Shown: positions 10,517 to 23,364 of the stretch, one piece after another
Position numbering within the stretch: position 1 is the first letter of the stretch
Layout: every line of letters begins with the position of its first letter
DNA from: Megaustenia siamemsis
Taxonomy: Eukaryota > Mollusca > Gastropoda > Stylommatophora > Ariophantidae
Length of the DNA stretch: 64,000 nucleotides
Direction of reading: 5' to 3'
NCBI GenBank assembly: GCA_032433765.1
Contig: JAVIAB010000092.1
Coordinates: forward strand, 64,226,458 to 64,290,457
The notes under the pieces: model-generated
Told to the model about the DNA's origin: nothing
The model's database searches: none
The model's input: only the letters and a program-made list of their open reading frames with translations
Position numbers and translations under genes: made by a program

Positions 10517-11763
10517 TTTATTTATCTATATTGTTTATAGTTAGAGTCACACCACATTTATCACAACGTAGTCAACACAATCATCAAAGACTATTCAGTC
10601 ATAATTCATAATCAAGTTTATTGATCTTTAACTTGGCACGTGATACATAATAGTGGAAACACTTATCTTTAAAATTGCTGTTCTTAATTCTGGACATTCA
10701 TTAGGTTAACACCGGTGGATATTGAACTGTCAATAAGTGCTTATCTTCTGTGACATGTAAAATTAAATCCCTCTCACAAATTACTTATGACTTGTACTCT
10801 GAAGAACAACTTGAAATACACTTAAAACACTTTCACAACTAAATGTTCACTATGTTCTAATTTACTTGCTCTGGTTCTATATAGTAATAGTATCTACTGC
10901 TCAACTACCAAATCCTAAGTCACACTATCTTTTCCTATGTTCTCTACTCTAAGCTTGACTAGTTTACATTTATGATTCTTGACTAACTCGGTTTACTACT
11001 TCTTACTACTGTTCTGACTTACTAACTGTTCTGACTTACTAACTGTTCTGACTTACTAACTGTTCTGACTTACTAACTGTTCTGACTTCCTAACTGTTCT
11101 GACTTACTAACTGTTCTGACTTACTAACTGTTCTGACTTACTAACTGTTCTGACTTACTAACTGTTCTGACTTCTGTGCCTAACTACTGACTTCCTTGTC
11201 TGTCCTAACTGCTTGATTTATCTTGCGTGCCTACGTTGTTACAACGATGTCTCATTTACCGCGCTGTATGTCAGCGACGAATCAGTGTCCAATGGGCCGT
11301 AGCTATGTGACAACCTTCGACACTCTCCGACCAATCGAAAGTTGACCTGTGTCCTAGAATTGTCAAAACAAATTGTTTTCGTGATTCTCAAGTAACCTAT
11401 GGTCAGCTAGACCTCTCTGCGTTTCAAAATAATGATGTTTATTTCATGACTTTAACCTTGTTTGTCAAACTATTTACCTGACCGGTCAAGCCATGTGTTT
11501 ATCAAACCTTTACAAAAACTATAAAATTTCCATTCTCCCGAAACCGCCATGTCCGAATTCTATTCTATACCCATTCTTACCACACTTCATCCTCCTTACC
11601 TTTGTCTACTAACCGCTATGAACTGTTCATTGTTACGTATCACCACCAACCACTGGCCACTGCTACTCTATACACCTGTTATAAGCTGTTAAGAAATGGG
11701 TACCAGCTGAGTTACCCGATCCATGCTTTAATCACATATACTGTTTCACCGTCAGATATTCAT
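10517..11763. mobile_element. 1247-bp insertion splitting a LINE tail
   Basis: The segment lies between two halves of one LINE reading region, with GTTG on both sides (10513-10516 and 11764-11767), compatible with a 4-bp target duplication. It has no long ORF, no obvious terminal repeats and a 17-bp tandem array inside (11003-11173). Its GC content around 11220-11420 is higher than in its surroundings. Class unknown; it could be a non-autonomous element or a solo LTR of an unfamiliar type. Confidence 0.45.
11003..11173. repeat. 17-bp tandem repeat
   Basis: About ten near-perfect units of ACTGTTCTGACTTACTA, with one unit carrying TTCCTA in place of TTACTA. Confidence 0.95.
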
Positions 11764-11960
11764 GTTGAAACCATCTGATACAAGAAAACCAGGCAGACCA
11801 AGATAAACGCCGTACAGACCAATTACTAGGGAAGGTTAAACTATATGACTAGAAAGAACAAAGACCTGTAATTTCTAGCAGGAAATTGTCAATCGTGGAA
11901 AGCTATGATTTGTGCTCTAACTGCCTCTTCGGCTCCAGAGGAAAATGGATGAATTAATGT
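11764..11960 (+). pseudogene. LINE family 4 tail, right half
   Basis: Resumes the LINE interrupted at 10516 with KPSDTRKPGRPR, then a frameshifted stretch, then NCQSWKAMICALTASSAPEENG, which resembles the usual ORF2 end (W..L..AL with a short charged tail). It is followed by a TG/TATG microsatellite at 11957-12015. Confidence 0.55.
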
Positions 11961-14009
11961 GTCTGTATGTGTGTGTGTGTGTGTATGTATGTATGTGCGT
12001 GTATGTATGTACATATCTAGAAAGAGAGAGAAAGAAAATTTAGAGCAGCAGATAATTAGGCAGCATAGACAGGTAGACTGTCAGGACATACAGTCAGGAA
12101 AAACTGGCAGACAAGGCTAACTGTATACTAGACAGAAGACGTAAATATATAGAAAGGCAGAGAAAGTGGGAGATAGAATGAAAGATAAGATATAAAAAGA
12201 GATGAGAATAGAAAAGTGGCGCCTATAATTAATTAAATGGCAACACATTTAGAAATAAAGCAACACACGTAACAAATTAAAATAATATCGAGCGGACAGC
12301 TTTAATATAAACCAGCAGATTTGTTTCTTCATTAAAGTGATGAACTTGATCATATAATAAAATAAAACATTGGAGAGACGATCACATTAGAGCTTTAAAA
12401 CCAGCGTATTTCGTGTTTAGACCATTATATTAACCGCATTTACTAAAGGGATATTTGCAGGCATGATACAAACTGTCAATTTAATAGAAATATCTCGTAA
12501 GAAAAAATAAAAATAATGAACTTCCGATGTAGCGTTACAAATAGAAATGGAAGAGGAGACAGGAAATTAACTTCATTACAATGATATCAAGAAAGTCTTA
12601 AAAAGCGGCTCTATATAATTGATTTCCACAACATATAAATCGAATTACAGAAACATGCATGTTTGATGATAGACAGGCATATTAAACATTTACTAGTTCT
12701 CAAACTTTCACACTTAGAAAAAGCGTCTAGTTGCAGATTTTGTTAAAGCTGAAATCATCACAAGTTGTGAGAGCTGTAAAGAAAAGGCAATACTCATGAG
12801 CAGGGAATGGTACATGTTTCAAGGGAAGAGCTATGTTTACAGACTCGGGAAAAAAAATCACAAATAATCAAAACAACATTTAAAAAAAACAAAAAACAAC
12901 AGATGGTCCGATGCAATATAAAATAAAGGTTCCCTTCTGTCTTTGCTATGAGTATGGGGAATACAGTGTCTGTGACAATATTTTATATGGGTAACATGGT
13001 CGGCATCACGTCTGGCCGCCGTTGTTTGCGTAGACCAGGATTATATCTCTAGCGAAGTCTCTAGAAACTAAATCTTGCCTAAATATATTTATTGTTCACA
13101 TCGGTAGCTGTATGGTCAGATGTCCTTCGCCGTACAGGCATATATTCTCCGACTTCAGAAGTACTCTCATATCTTATCGTCGAGAGTTTTGACGTATTTT
13201 TCCTATCATGTTTTCCAAGGCAGCGGCCATTTTTAACCTACTCTTTTCAATGTGCAAAAGTCAAGGGTTCTTTAACGTGCTCTTAATGCAGACGAGCTCT
13301 CCTCTCTTTTATTCTTTTTGTTTTTTCCCCAGAGGGTCTCGACATCGGATCTATCTAGAGACACAGTTGGAGGGTAAAGCTAACGAAGAGACCATGTATT
13401 TGAAGAGAACAATTGTCAATGTCTGTGATGAAAGCCCGGACCTTCTCGCCCAAAGATCGATGTCTCAGCATTAAAAGATCCATCTCCCATGCTGCTGTTT
13501 AAGACTTCATTATACTTTCTAGAACATACTTCAATTCCCCAGTTAGTTACGTTACACAGTCCTCAGTTTCAACGTAAGCGTGTTATCGTTAAATATTGAG
13601 TCCGTTCCTACTTGTTTATCTGGCGATAAGAATTAATTTATTTTAAAGTGTTCTCTATCCGTGAAACTTATCACATAACAGCAAATTAAAACTAAATCAG
13701 TCTTTCTATTTGTATTTGACTCGGTTATGTAGACAGCAATAGTTTCCTGACAGCATATTATCCCTAGTCAGAATGCTAGTCACAAAGGTACTAGGGTCTC
13801 GTTAGCTAGCTATTTTCATTGTGAATATGGGACAACCTTCCAAGGCTAAAGTTTGGGCAAAATGGGATAACCTATCTCCCCATCTAGCAATCAGTTTCTT
13901 AATTGCATAATAACACGTGACCAACACTATATGCAACTAATTAAGGCAATCTGGTTTCAGGATGAACAGTTAGACCAAATGTCTTATCTTTTTACCTTCT
14001 TCATTTACT
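11961..14009. other. Unannotated AT-rich stretch
   Basis: Starts with a TG/TATG microsatellite to 12015, then a degenerate purine-rich stretch to ~12200. ORFs at 13092-13286 and 13208-13474 have no recognised domain. No gene is supported. Confidence 0.4.
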
Positions 14010-14345
14010 TTTCAGCGTCGAGAGGAGATATAATTTGCGGTCTTTTACTCTCCTGTTGGCCTTTCCTGTTGTTATTTTTCTAATGCTTCTGATATTTCAT
14101 CAATCCCTCTTTATTTCGTTGCGGACATTTTGTCTGGTGTTCTCGCAGCATTTATTGAAGGCTTGTTGTGTTGTGATCTTTCTAATTTATCACGTAGCAA
14201 AACTATTGTATCTGTTGTTTCTTTCTGCATTCAATGACGGAAATTATTTATACTTTCTTTTTCAGCTCTTCACTTCTAAACTTATTTATCAGGCTGTTTC
14301 CTGTTATGTGTCTAACATATTTCATTTGGTTATTTTTTTTTTTTG
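14010..14345 (-). pseudogene. LINE family 2, 3' fragment (copy K)
   Basis: On the minus strand this matches the last ~310 bases of the family 2 LINE at 19200-19510 block by block, including the 3' segment that reads CGTCGAG(A/G)GGAGATATAA and CTCCTGTT-type words on the plus strand. It encodes only the extreme C-terminal region and is frame-broken. Confidence 0.75.
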
Positions 14346-16329
14346 TTTGTAATCTAGCGTCCAAGTATGACATTGGTGACATTGAAATGATGATTGTGTT
14401 GTAGAGTGCCCTTTTTGCCTTTAGTTTCCTTCCATGTTGAACTGCAGTTATGATATTTGTCCAATGATTTCACAAGATCTTGCGCATCTTTTTTTTTCAA
14501 AAGTCTCACGGCGAAGGTTATAATTCGAAGTCCTGCCGTGAAACGCATTTATTTATATCGTTTTTTTTAAAGGAAAAGGTGAAACAGCAGTGAAAAGTGG
14601 TAATCTAGCTTTAAAATAATAATTATTATAAATATAAAATATGTATATACAAGTGAAAAATACAAATAAATCGTTTTACCAAGTGCTGTGTTAAGCTGCG
14701 GATTGAGGTCATGCAATTTACTGCTCATTATAATACATTTTTATCAAAATCTCACTAAAATTTGGATTTTGCTTGGATCACTATCCCACACGCTAGCCAT
14801 AGCGTGCAGCGAGCCATATAACATGAAAGCAATTTTTTTAAAACTGCTTTGACTCACTGTCCAGAAATTCTGTGTCACTACAGCTACTTCACAAAACAAG
14901 CAAGCACATGGTACTGCAAGCACGTTACTGTAAACACATTTAAATGACACGGTTCTAGGCATCGTTAGTGTTCAAACTCGAGGTACATTTAGTGCGTTTA
15001 TAATAGTGAGCTTTAATTACTCTAACGCTCAATGATTCCATTCAAAGCTGAGACTTCAGCAACAAGGAACAGTGTGTGCGAAACCTCGCTGAAGTGGGAG
15101 ACGTTTCACGAATGCAAATTAAATCCTTACTGGTTCTATTTACATAAATCACCAACCGAATCCTTCTTCGATTTGTGTGCTAATTTTCGGTGTCTCTTTT
15201 TTTCTCACGTTCAAGTTCGTTACTCTTGTCCACCTACTTTCTCAGTGTCTCTCAGTTAAATTGCATTCGAATTTAAATATAATATATTACTAGTAGTTCT
15301 TAAGAAGTAAACAACAGTGTTAGTGTTATAAACACCAATAGATATTGAGAATGGAATGAGTTAGTGTTAATGCTTCTAGAAATAAGGAAGAGGCTTTGAA
15401 TCTGATCTAGTTGTTCGATACTAACTTTGACGAGAATCTAATACAGAATGAAAAACAAATCAAAACAGCATAACTTAGCAAAAGTGACCGTGCAACGCAT
15501 GCTGTTTATAATACTCTTGCCAACCATTTTGAGCTATTTGTTTCCGTTAAAGTAAATCAGTCATCCTCATTATTTCAGTTTCCTGTAATTAAATAGATAT
15601 TTGTTATTTGCTATAATATTGTTTGTATTGTTTATTTTCCCTTGCCATTAATACAATAATCGCAATCAATATATGAACATACAGTTTTAAATAGACACAC
15701 ATAAACGTATATAGGTATATTGTCGTTATATTCTATTTGCAACATAAGGAGGAAACAGTCATCGATAAGGACAATGGAAACATTTATTTCATTTAGTATT
15801 ATGATAATGACTCAGAAACATATTAACATACAAGTTAATAATTAATGAATGTGAGAAAGATGTCGTCAAATATGGTTCAGTTTCTATAAATGACATTTAC
15901 AGTGTTTTTAAAATTGTTTACTGGTGAAGCTGGTCATAATAAATATTGAATTGTAATAATAGCAAACATTCAAATGGGGGAAAACAGGAAACATTAAAAG
16001 AGTTCAATCTATAGAGACACTAAGGATAACACTTATAAAAATATAGCAAGGACAGAAGACATGGACTCTATTATTGAGATTGATGAGAAGAAACTGATGA
16101 CAGAGGACACTGCGAGGACGTGTGTGATTTTAGAAGGCAATGGAAGGATTATGGTAATGGGGTATTTTGGAGACTATCGATCAGAATCATTGTGCATCGT
16201 AGGTAAAAACAAGCATTATGTTCCTGCATCTTCTTCTTTCTCTTTTAACCGAAAAGGTGTCGTGATTTATATCATTTGCCGTTCTTGAGCTGCTCGAACT
16301 GTCTAAATTAGTGATTTTCCTTTGTTGTT
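14346..16329. other. No feature seen
   Basis: AT-rich with T-runs near 14332 and 14562. ORFs at 14744-14962, 15032-15259 and 16061-16288 were inspected and have no recognised domain. Confidence 0.4.
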
Positions 16330-16560
16330 ACATGTCTCTATCACAAAAGCTGTCCATCTTCTTCTAGGTCTTCCTCTTGGTCATTTTTCCATGCATTCTC
16401 GAGAAGAACGCCCTTGATGGTGATTGGTGAGGATCATTCTGGCCAGGTGGCCCGACCATTTAAGTTGTTGTTGCTCTATATATCTTGGCGGGGTTTTATT
16501 CCTACCATTTTTCTTATGGTTTCATTTGTATTCTATCTCATCTTGTGTTATTTTTACTTT
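16330..16560 (-). pseudogene. LINE C-terminal fragment
   Basis: The minus-strand translation reads MVGPPGQNDPHQ...FFSRMHGKMTKRKT*KKMDSFCDRD. This is close in layout to the RW.GHLARM - GKRRRGRPRKRW - C-terminus of invertebrate LINEs, with substitutions and a stop. It is a short, old fragment; the family is not assigned. Confidence 0.5.
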
Positions 16561-17830
16561 TCTCAAGCATTGCATCTCACATGTTCCTGTATGCAGCCCT
16601 AAATAAGGTCAGTTTCCGTGGTAAGGTGGTTTGGAATAGACATGTTTATATGCTTATTTATTTTTACAAGGACATAACTCGTCCGAACATCGCATTAAAC
16701 ATAATTGATTTAATTTGTTTTGAACATATTTTTGCTAATGTAAGTTTGTCATTAAAATCTTTCTTTGATGAAGTCTATCAAAAAGGATATTTAGTTGATA
16801 ATCAAGCAGAACAATCTTGTCTAGAATTGAAAATTGACGCTTTAAATCACTAAATTACAATGTGATTCACATGACCTGAAATTATATGTGTCGAGTACTC
16901 GAGGCGAAGCACAAACTAAGACAGCATGACAAATCACGAAAGGCAGTAAATAAAATAAAAAATATATTCCTTATGCATTGTGCTTTATAGTGATGACAAA
17001 GTAAACAAATATTGGTCTACAATAGCGATATCATAATTATGTGATAAACTACTAGTCTGAGTTACGTCTTCTTCTAAATTGTCTGTAATTGAAGCATTCA
17101 TTCCCTTTTTATTGTCTAGCCATCTCTGATCTTGTTTCAGTATCTTTTCAAAGATGTGCAAAGAGTTGTTGCCTGTCGACAGTTATAATAGGCCCTTCTT
17201 TTTGGTGTTCAATCAACTATAGCGTCGGCGTCCATTTTGTGCGGTTTCAAGGCAATCAGATTTTAAATAACGTTAGTTTCTTGTAGCATTAATCGTTATA
17301 GTAAACATGTCCACGAGTTCTTTTGGAGAGAGAGAGAGAGAGAAGGGTGGAGGAGGGAGGGAGAGAGACAGGAGGGAGAAATGTGGAACGAGAAACTAAT
17401 AATTATAATTTCCTTCTCACATTATAATATCCATATATGTTTCTCTCGATTACTGTACACTGCATTATTTTTGTTCGCAAAAAATGTATGTAAATACAAC
17501 ATAAATTTACAAATATTATATAAACAGAAATGGTAATTTTTGGAGAAAGAAAAGAGAAAAAAACACGATATAGACGCTCTACAGTCACCTGATAGATCAT
17601 CATTAGCAGTAATCAGATGGAGACATTGGCAAATTGGAAACTAGTAAAGTATAAGTGAAAAATTACGACCGAGATGATGAACGGAGAACAAATTTAAGGA
17701 AATATATATTCGTTCTCTAGGAGGGCGATACGGTCATGAGACGGTACGTGTTTTGTCCCTAGAGCAGCGCTTCCCAAGCTGTACCACAGAAAACGCGTTA
17801 TCTGGTGCAGTGACTTCAAGACAAAAAAAA
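16561..17830. other. Mostly unannotated
   Basis: A 122-codon ORF (16485-16853) overlaps the LINE fragment on the other strand and has no recognised domain. A short GA-rich tract lies at 17323-17375. Confidence 0.4.
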
Positions 17831-19510
17831 GAGATTTCTACAAAGCAGTAAAAGCCACATGAGCGAGAAAAGAAAACCATGATCCTACTGAGCTCATAAA
17901 TGACAAAGACGGACAGCCAATATCAAATAACCAACATATGCAACAGAGATGGAAAGAATATTTGAAGACCTGTTAAACATAAATAACTATCAATACGACA
18001 ATAAAAACCACGCTAGAAGGCACACATACTGAACCCAGCATATTGAAAGAGGAAATCGAAGAAATAACGAAATATGCACCAAGAAATAAAGCACCGGGGA
18101 TAGATAACATACAATAGAAATAATAGCTGCAGCAGGAGAAATAGGAGTGACATGGCTGTACAGAATATTTAATGCAGCATAGCACCAACAACAAGCCCCA
18201 GAAGACTGGCTACAGGCATACATTGTACCAATATGGAAAAAGAAAGGTCGCAAAAGAGACTGCAATCAATATAGAAGTATATCTCTTCTCAGCCATGTAG
18301 GATATCTATACGCCAAAATCGTGGAAAAAAGCTGAGACCAATAATAGAACTACAGTTAAGCGATTCTAAAATGGGGTTCCGAAAAAACAGAATATGTACT
18401 GACGCTCTATTCACATTAAAACAGTTTGCAGAAAAAATGACAGAGCACATAAGAATTTATACATAGCCTTCATTGACAGGAAAAAGCATTCGACAGAGTA
18501 AACAGAGAACAACTTTGGGAGATACTAACAACATACGGAGTAAGCCAACATCTAACCAACCTTATTAAAAGTCTCTAAATCAACAGCAGCTGCACAGTCA
18601 GAACAGCAGCAGCCTACACAGACCACTTCGAAGTTATCTCAGGTGTAAGACAGGGGTGCGTACCATCCCCCCTAGTGTTTATATATACATGGACTATATA
18701 TATGCAAGTTAGCCAACCCATCAGAGACAGAGGAAATCAACGAGCTTTTATTTGCAGACGATCATGCACTAATACATGAAACAATGGAAGATTTACAAGA
18801 ACACTTAAACAAACTCAACAGCTCAGGCACAAATACAACATGAAAATCAACATCAATAAAACAGAAGTCATGAATGTCGCCAAAAATAAACAGAACATCA
18901 ACATAACTATAGAAGGCAGGCAACTAAAACAAATAGAGGAAATCAAATACCTAGAAAGTTTAGTGACAAACGATAATTCACAAACAGCAGAGATAGAATC
19001 AAGATGCAACAAAGCTTGTCAAATAATTGGACAGTTATCACAACTGTTGTCCAACAAGGAAATAACTCTAGGGGCAAAACGAGCACTATCCCATACAATC
19101 TTCATCCCAACGTTGTGCTACCAATGCCAGACCTGGATCAAAGATGCAAGAATAATAAGAAAAATAACCTCTTACTGATATGAAATGTGTTAGACGAATG
19201 ACAGGAAACAGACTGAGAGATATGATCAGAAATGAATAACTGAGAAAAAAGCTAGGAATAGTCCCCGCCATAGAATATATAAGGAAAAAACTGATAAAAT
19301 GGTTTGGCCACGTGACAAGGCAGAAAGATCAAAACCCAACACAACGAGCCTTCAGCAAAAGTTGTGAGAACACCAACCCAAGGGTCGACCACGAAAAAGA
19401 TGGATCGATGGAATATTAGAAGCACTAGGAAACATAACAGCAGCAGAGGCGAACAGAAGAGCAAAAGACCGCAAATTATATCTCCCCTCGACGCTGAAAG
19501 GCAGATAAGA
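17831..19510 (+). pseudogene. LINE family 2 reverse transcriptase (copy J), frame-broken
   Basis: The longest reverse transcriptase relic in the window. In order on the plus strand, with frameshifts: LINDKDGQPISN and WKEYFEDLLN (~17895-17975); PEDWLQAYIVPIWKKKG (~18195-18245); NQYRSISLLSHVGYLYAKIV (~18265-18325); KAFDRVNREQLWEIL (~18485-18530); VISGVRQGCVPSPLVF (~18635-18680); LLFADDHALIHE (~18745-18780), the palm motif with the catalytic DD; then NINKTEVMNVAKNK and the linker to the C-terminus (19178). The 3' end has GRPRKRWIDGILEA-type coding at ~19380-19425. No endonuclease is present, so it is 5'-truncated. Multiple stops and shifts make it inactive. Copies K and L are fragments of the same family. 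Confidence 0.85.
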
Positions 19511-20059
19511 AGGAAGAAGTGGTTTAGGCATTTTTTTATTTTTTTATTTCAATTTGTTATTACATAGGTCCAGATTAATTGGCCGTTATAAAACTGGGCA
19601 GTAGGTTACTAAACATTATATTCACAGAAATAAGCGTTAGTGTGCAACACCATATACGTTATTGTGTGAGATTGATTGGGCGATATGGAATAAAACTTGG
19701 TGCACGTATCAGTGTTGTTTGTGTACATTTGTCCGTGCAGTTACAAGTGGCTCGGGCTCGCAATATTTAAGGGAGGCATGATACTACGTAAACCAAGACA
19801 ATTAATAAATGTGATGTCATTCTGTAGATCTAATCACAAGCAAAGCAAAACGTAATAGATGAAGCTGATAACAATGGTTCAACAAAACACCATTTTTTAC
19901 ATTTCCCAGTTTGAACTAACAGCAGCGAGCTCTAGGTATAGGGATGTTAGTTGCTGGTACGATTATATCTGCTGTATAACAACATTTGAATGTTTACTGC
20001 AACACTATATTAACAGTTCAAGCTCGTTACTACTAAATGTAATGCATTGCTGATCGCCA
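19511..20059. other. No feature seen
   Basis: AT-rich DNA between a LINE tail and the Tc1 relic. Tc1 inverted termini were looked for and not found by eye. Confidence 0.35.
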
Positions 20060-20860
20060 AAGAAGTAGTCGACCACGAGTTAACCATCTCAGCACAAAGA
20101 CTGTTTCAAATGCCGTATGCATGTTCGTAACAGATTATCTAAGCAACATGGACTGTCGGGAACATTCCAGTTTAAGACGTGCGCCGTACAGAACATACTC
20201 AGAGAGGCAAATCTTTTACTTCACAGACCTGCAGTTAGACCAGTACTGTCAGCTCGGAATGGACTAGTGAGTTTGGCCTTTTCCAGAAAGATTCTGTTCG
20301 CAAGGCAATACCCGACGTTTCTTGTGTATAAACCTCAAGGAGAACGTTTTGCTGACAATTGTGCGCTACAGACAAACTAGATGAAAGGAGGCAATATAAT
20401 GGTAAAAAGGGGGGGGGAAGATTTCTTAGATTGCGAGAACGAACCCATTATTATAAATGTCAACCTGACAGATATTGGATACAGAGATGGAATCATCACA
20501 CTACGCGTGCATCATTTCATCAATATAAATAGACATATGTATGATATTGCAGAAAAACAATGCTAGTCTACGGCTGAACCGTTTCGTCATGGACAACATT
20601 CAGAAAACAAAACAACAATGTTTTACAAGGCCTGTTGTTTCCTCTGAACTTTCTCCCATCAACATGTGTGGGTCGACCTGGATCTTAGACTGTGGAGAAG
20701 AAGAAATCATCCAGAAACAAAATCATCAGCTAGCACACTTGTTGCAAGAAGTATAGAATAACATATAACAACAAATCCAGCACCTCACTGATGAGTGGTT
20801 CGATAAGAAGGCGCTGGCAAACTTTAATAGCAGCTGATGGTGGGCATAGACGGTACTGAG
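20060..20860 (+). pseudogene. Tc1-type transposase relic (catalytic residues lost)
   Basis: Three consecutive plus-strand frames together follow a Tc1 DD34E transposase. First is TVRNxLREAxL.. RPAVRPVL-type sequence (20117-20310: AVQNILREANLLLHRPAVRP VLSARNGLVSLAFSRK). Next is the IINVNLTDIGYRD block (20450-20490), like VIVNGNLTAxRYRD. Then LQKNNAS (20547-20567), in the place of FQQDNAR, and SSELSPIN (20640-20663), in the place of SPDLNPIE. The end, LLQEVxNNI and DGGHRRY (20836-20856), is typical. The second D and the final E are both replaced by N, still exactly 34 residues apart; the first D is not recognisable. Stops and frameshifts are also present, so it is an old, dead copy. Confidence 0.7.
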
Positions 20861-21009
20861 ATAAAGCTTTCATTTTATTCGTGGGGAACTACACTTACTT
20901 AGTTGTAATCTTTCTTTCGTGACACTGAAAAAAAAATCAAATTGATTACGTCTTGTGAAATTTAATATTCAACATAAGAAATAAAGATATACCAAGCGAC
21001 AGACTGGGC

Positions 21010-21470
21010 ACTCCTACAAAACAATCTTATTTCTAATGCTGTGCTACCCATGCTAGACCTCGACGCTAGATTTAAGAACAAGAAACAATGATCACTTCAG
21101 AATAAAATAAACGTCTTAGATACATGACAGGAAACAGCATGAGAGATAAGATCCGAAATGAATAACTGAGAAAAATGATATTAATAATTCGTTTCACTGA
21201 ATACATAAAGAAACATCAGATAAACTGGCAATGTTACGTGATAGAAACAGAAAGATCAAAACACAACACAACGAGCGTCAATAAACGCTGCGAGAACACA
21301 AAACTCAAGGGTCGACCACGAAAAAGATTGATCGATAGAATATTAAACACGAAGCATAAACAGCAGGAAAGACCGACAAAAAGAGCAAAAGACCGTAAAC
21401 TAGATCTCCCCTTGACCCTGAAGCAAAAAAGAAGAACCATATTGTGTACTAAGATTTAATTCATGGTGTC
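21010..21470 (+). pseudogene. LINE family 2, 3' fragment (copy L)
   Basis: Parallels 19095-19500 of copy J: CAATCTTATTTCTAATG... then TGCTAGACCT, ACATGACAGGAAACAGCATG, ATCCGAAATGAATAACTGAG, and GGGTCGACCACGAAAAAGA. The GRPRKRLIDRILNT stretch is readable at 21305-21350. Frame-broken. Confidence 0.78.
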
Positions 21471-21559
21471 GAAGAAAACATGTCCGTGACAATAGTGTTG
21501 CACACTAACTTTGTTTTCGCAAATATGTTATCATATATTGTAAAACATCGAAAATGCTT

Positions 21560-22760
21560 CTGGCAGTTCTGTATCCTCCCATTTCAGATCTCCAGACCAT
21601 CATACCTGCGATGACTTCCTCAGTTCTGTCTCCTCCCATTAAGATCTTCAGGCCATCATACCTCCGATGACTTCCGTAGTCCTGTCTCCTCCCATTTCAA
21701 ATCTGTAGGCATCATACCTCTGATGACTTCAGGCAGTACTGTCTCCTCCCATTTCAGATCTCCAGGCCATCATACCTACGATGACTTCGGCAGTCATGTC
21801 TCCTCCCATTTAAGATCTTCAGGCCATCATAAATCCGATGACTTCCGACAGTCATGTCTCCTCCCATTTAAGATTCAGGCCATCATAAATCCGATGACTT
21901 CCGACAGTCATGTCTCCTCCCATTTAAGATCTTCAGGCCATCATAAATCCGATGACTTCCGACAGTCATGTCTCCTCCCATTTAAGATCTTCAGGCCATC
22001 ATAAATCCGATGACTTCCGACAGTCATGTCTCCTCCCATTTAAGATCTTCAGGCCATCATAAATCCGATGAATTCCGACAGTCATGTCTCCTCTCATTTA
22101 AGATCTTCAGGCCATCATAAATCCGATGAATTCCAGCAGTCATGTATCCTCTCATTTAAGATCTTCAGGCCATCATAAATCCGAATTCCGGCAGTCATGT
22201 CTCATCTCATTTCAGATCTTCAGGCCATCATAAATCCGATGACTTCCAGCAGTCATGTCTCATCTCATTTCAGATCTTCAGGCCATCATAAATCCGATGA
22301 CTTCCAGCAGTCATGTGTCATCTCATTTCAGATCTTCAGGCCAACATAAATCCGATGAATTCAGACAGTCATGTCTCCTCCCATTTCAGATCTTCAGGCC
22401 ATCATAATCCGATGAATTCAGACAGTCATGTCTCCTCTCATTTAAGATCTTCAGGCCATCATAAATCCGATGAATTCAGACAGTCATGTCTCCTCCCATT
22501 TCAGATCTTCAGGCCATCATAAATCCGATGAATTCAGACAGTCATGTCTCATCTCATTTCAGATCTTCAGGCCAACATAAATCCGATGAATTCAGACAGT
22601 CATGTCTCCTCCCATTTCAGATCTTCAGGCCATCATAAATCCGATGAATTCAGACAGTCATGTCTCCTCCCATTTCAGATCTTCAGGCCATCATAAATCC
22701 GATGAATTCCGGCAGTCCTATCTCCTCCCATTTAAGATCCCCAGGCCATCTCCTATGACT
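21560..22760. repeat. 58-bp satellite
   Basis: About 21 direct units of ~58 bp. The unit contains AGATCTTCAGGCCATCATAA, then ATCCGATGA(A/C)TTC, then GACAGTCATGTCTCCTCCCA. Units at the left edge are diverged (CTGTCTCCTCC, TACCTCTGATGACTTC); the middle and right units are more uniform, with subtypes CTCCC/CTCTC/CATCTC and TTTAAG/TTTCAG interspersed. ORFs of 60-95 codons across it are artefacts. There are no unique spacers between repeats, so it is not a CRISPR array. Confidence 0.97.
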
Positions 22761-23364
22761 TCCGATTATGGCATCGTCTCTTGTACCTCTGATACCCAAA
22801 GGCGGTTGATCAAGGAGATCCAACTCACAGTCCATTTTGTCACTCTCTATCCGAGAGGTTTAAACTCATTTCTCCCTTTTTCTCATTAACTGATCTTCTC
22901 TTCCATTCTCTTGTGTGTCCTATCTTTTTTCCTCCCTGCGTTATCTTTATTTCTCACAGCGTTATCTTTATTACCTCTCCTGTTCTTCTTCCCCTTGTCT
23001 TCTCTGTTTTTCCCTCTTTTTCTCTTTCATACCTCCGTATTGGGCCCCTCCTTTCATTCATACTCATGATAACCCCTTTCTAATTGTTTACTGTTTGACA
23101 CCTTTTAGCCCACTTAAGTCCTGCATATTATATTATCTATTAACCATGACCAACAACTATGTAAAACTTGGTCACCGTTTTTTTTTTCCGTCAATTTTCA
23201 GATCAATCTTACTGTGCTTAGCTTTAGTGTTTGAATTTTGTTGTTTAATTATATTAGTTAGTGTTTTGTACCTGATGAAAGCTTTTTGCCGAAAACGTCA
23301 TAGTTTGCCTCGTCTCTCTATTAGTTTAGCTGCTTTAAACCATTTAAAAACAAATATTATAATA
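22761..23364. other. T/C-rich unannotated segment
   Basis: Pyrimidine-rich at 22860-23060. The 179-codon ORF (22915-23454) spans this, a hammerhead-like motif (23272-23299) and degenerate satellite A units, so it is not a credible gene. Confidence 0.4.
23272..23299 (+). other. Hammerhead-like motif copy
   Basis: CTGATGA, AA, GCTTTTTGC-type stem, CGAAAACGTC. It lies in a ~130-base context (TTAGTTTAGCTGCTTTAAAC downstream) shared with the copies at 25153 and 39282. Confidence 0.4.

Noticed and set aside
13092..13474. Overlapping ORFs as a possible exon
   Set aside because: No recognised domain, no splice context that could be supported, and lengths expected by chance.
14035..14352. 105-codon hydrophobic ORF
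   Set aside because: It is antisense to a LINE family 2 3' fragment.
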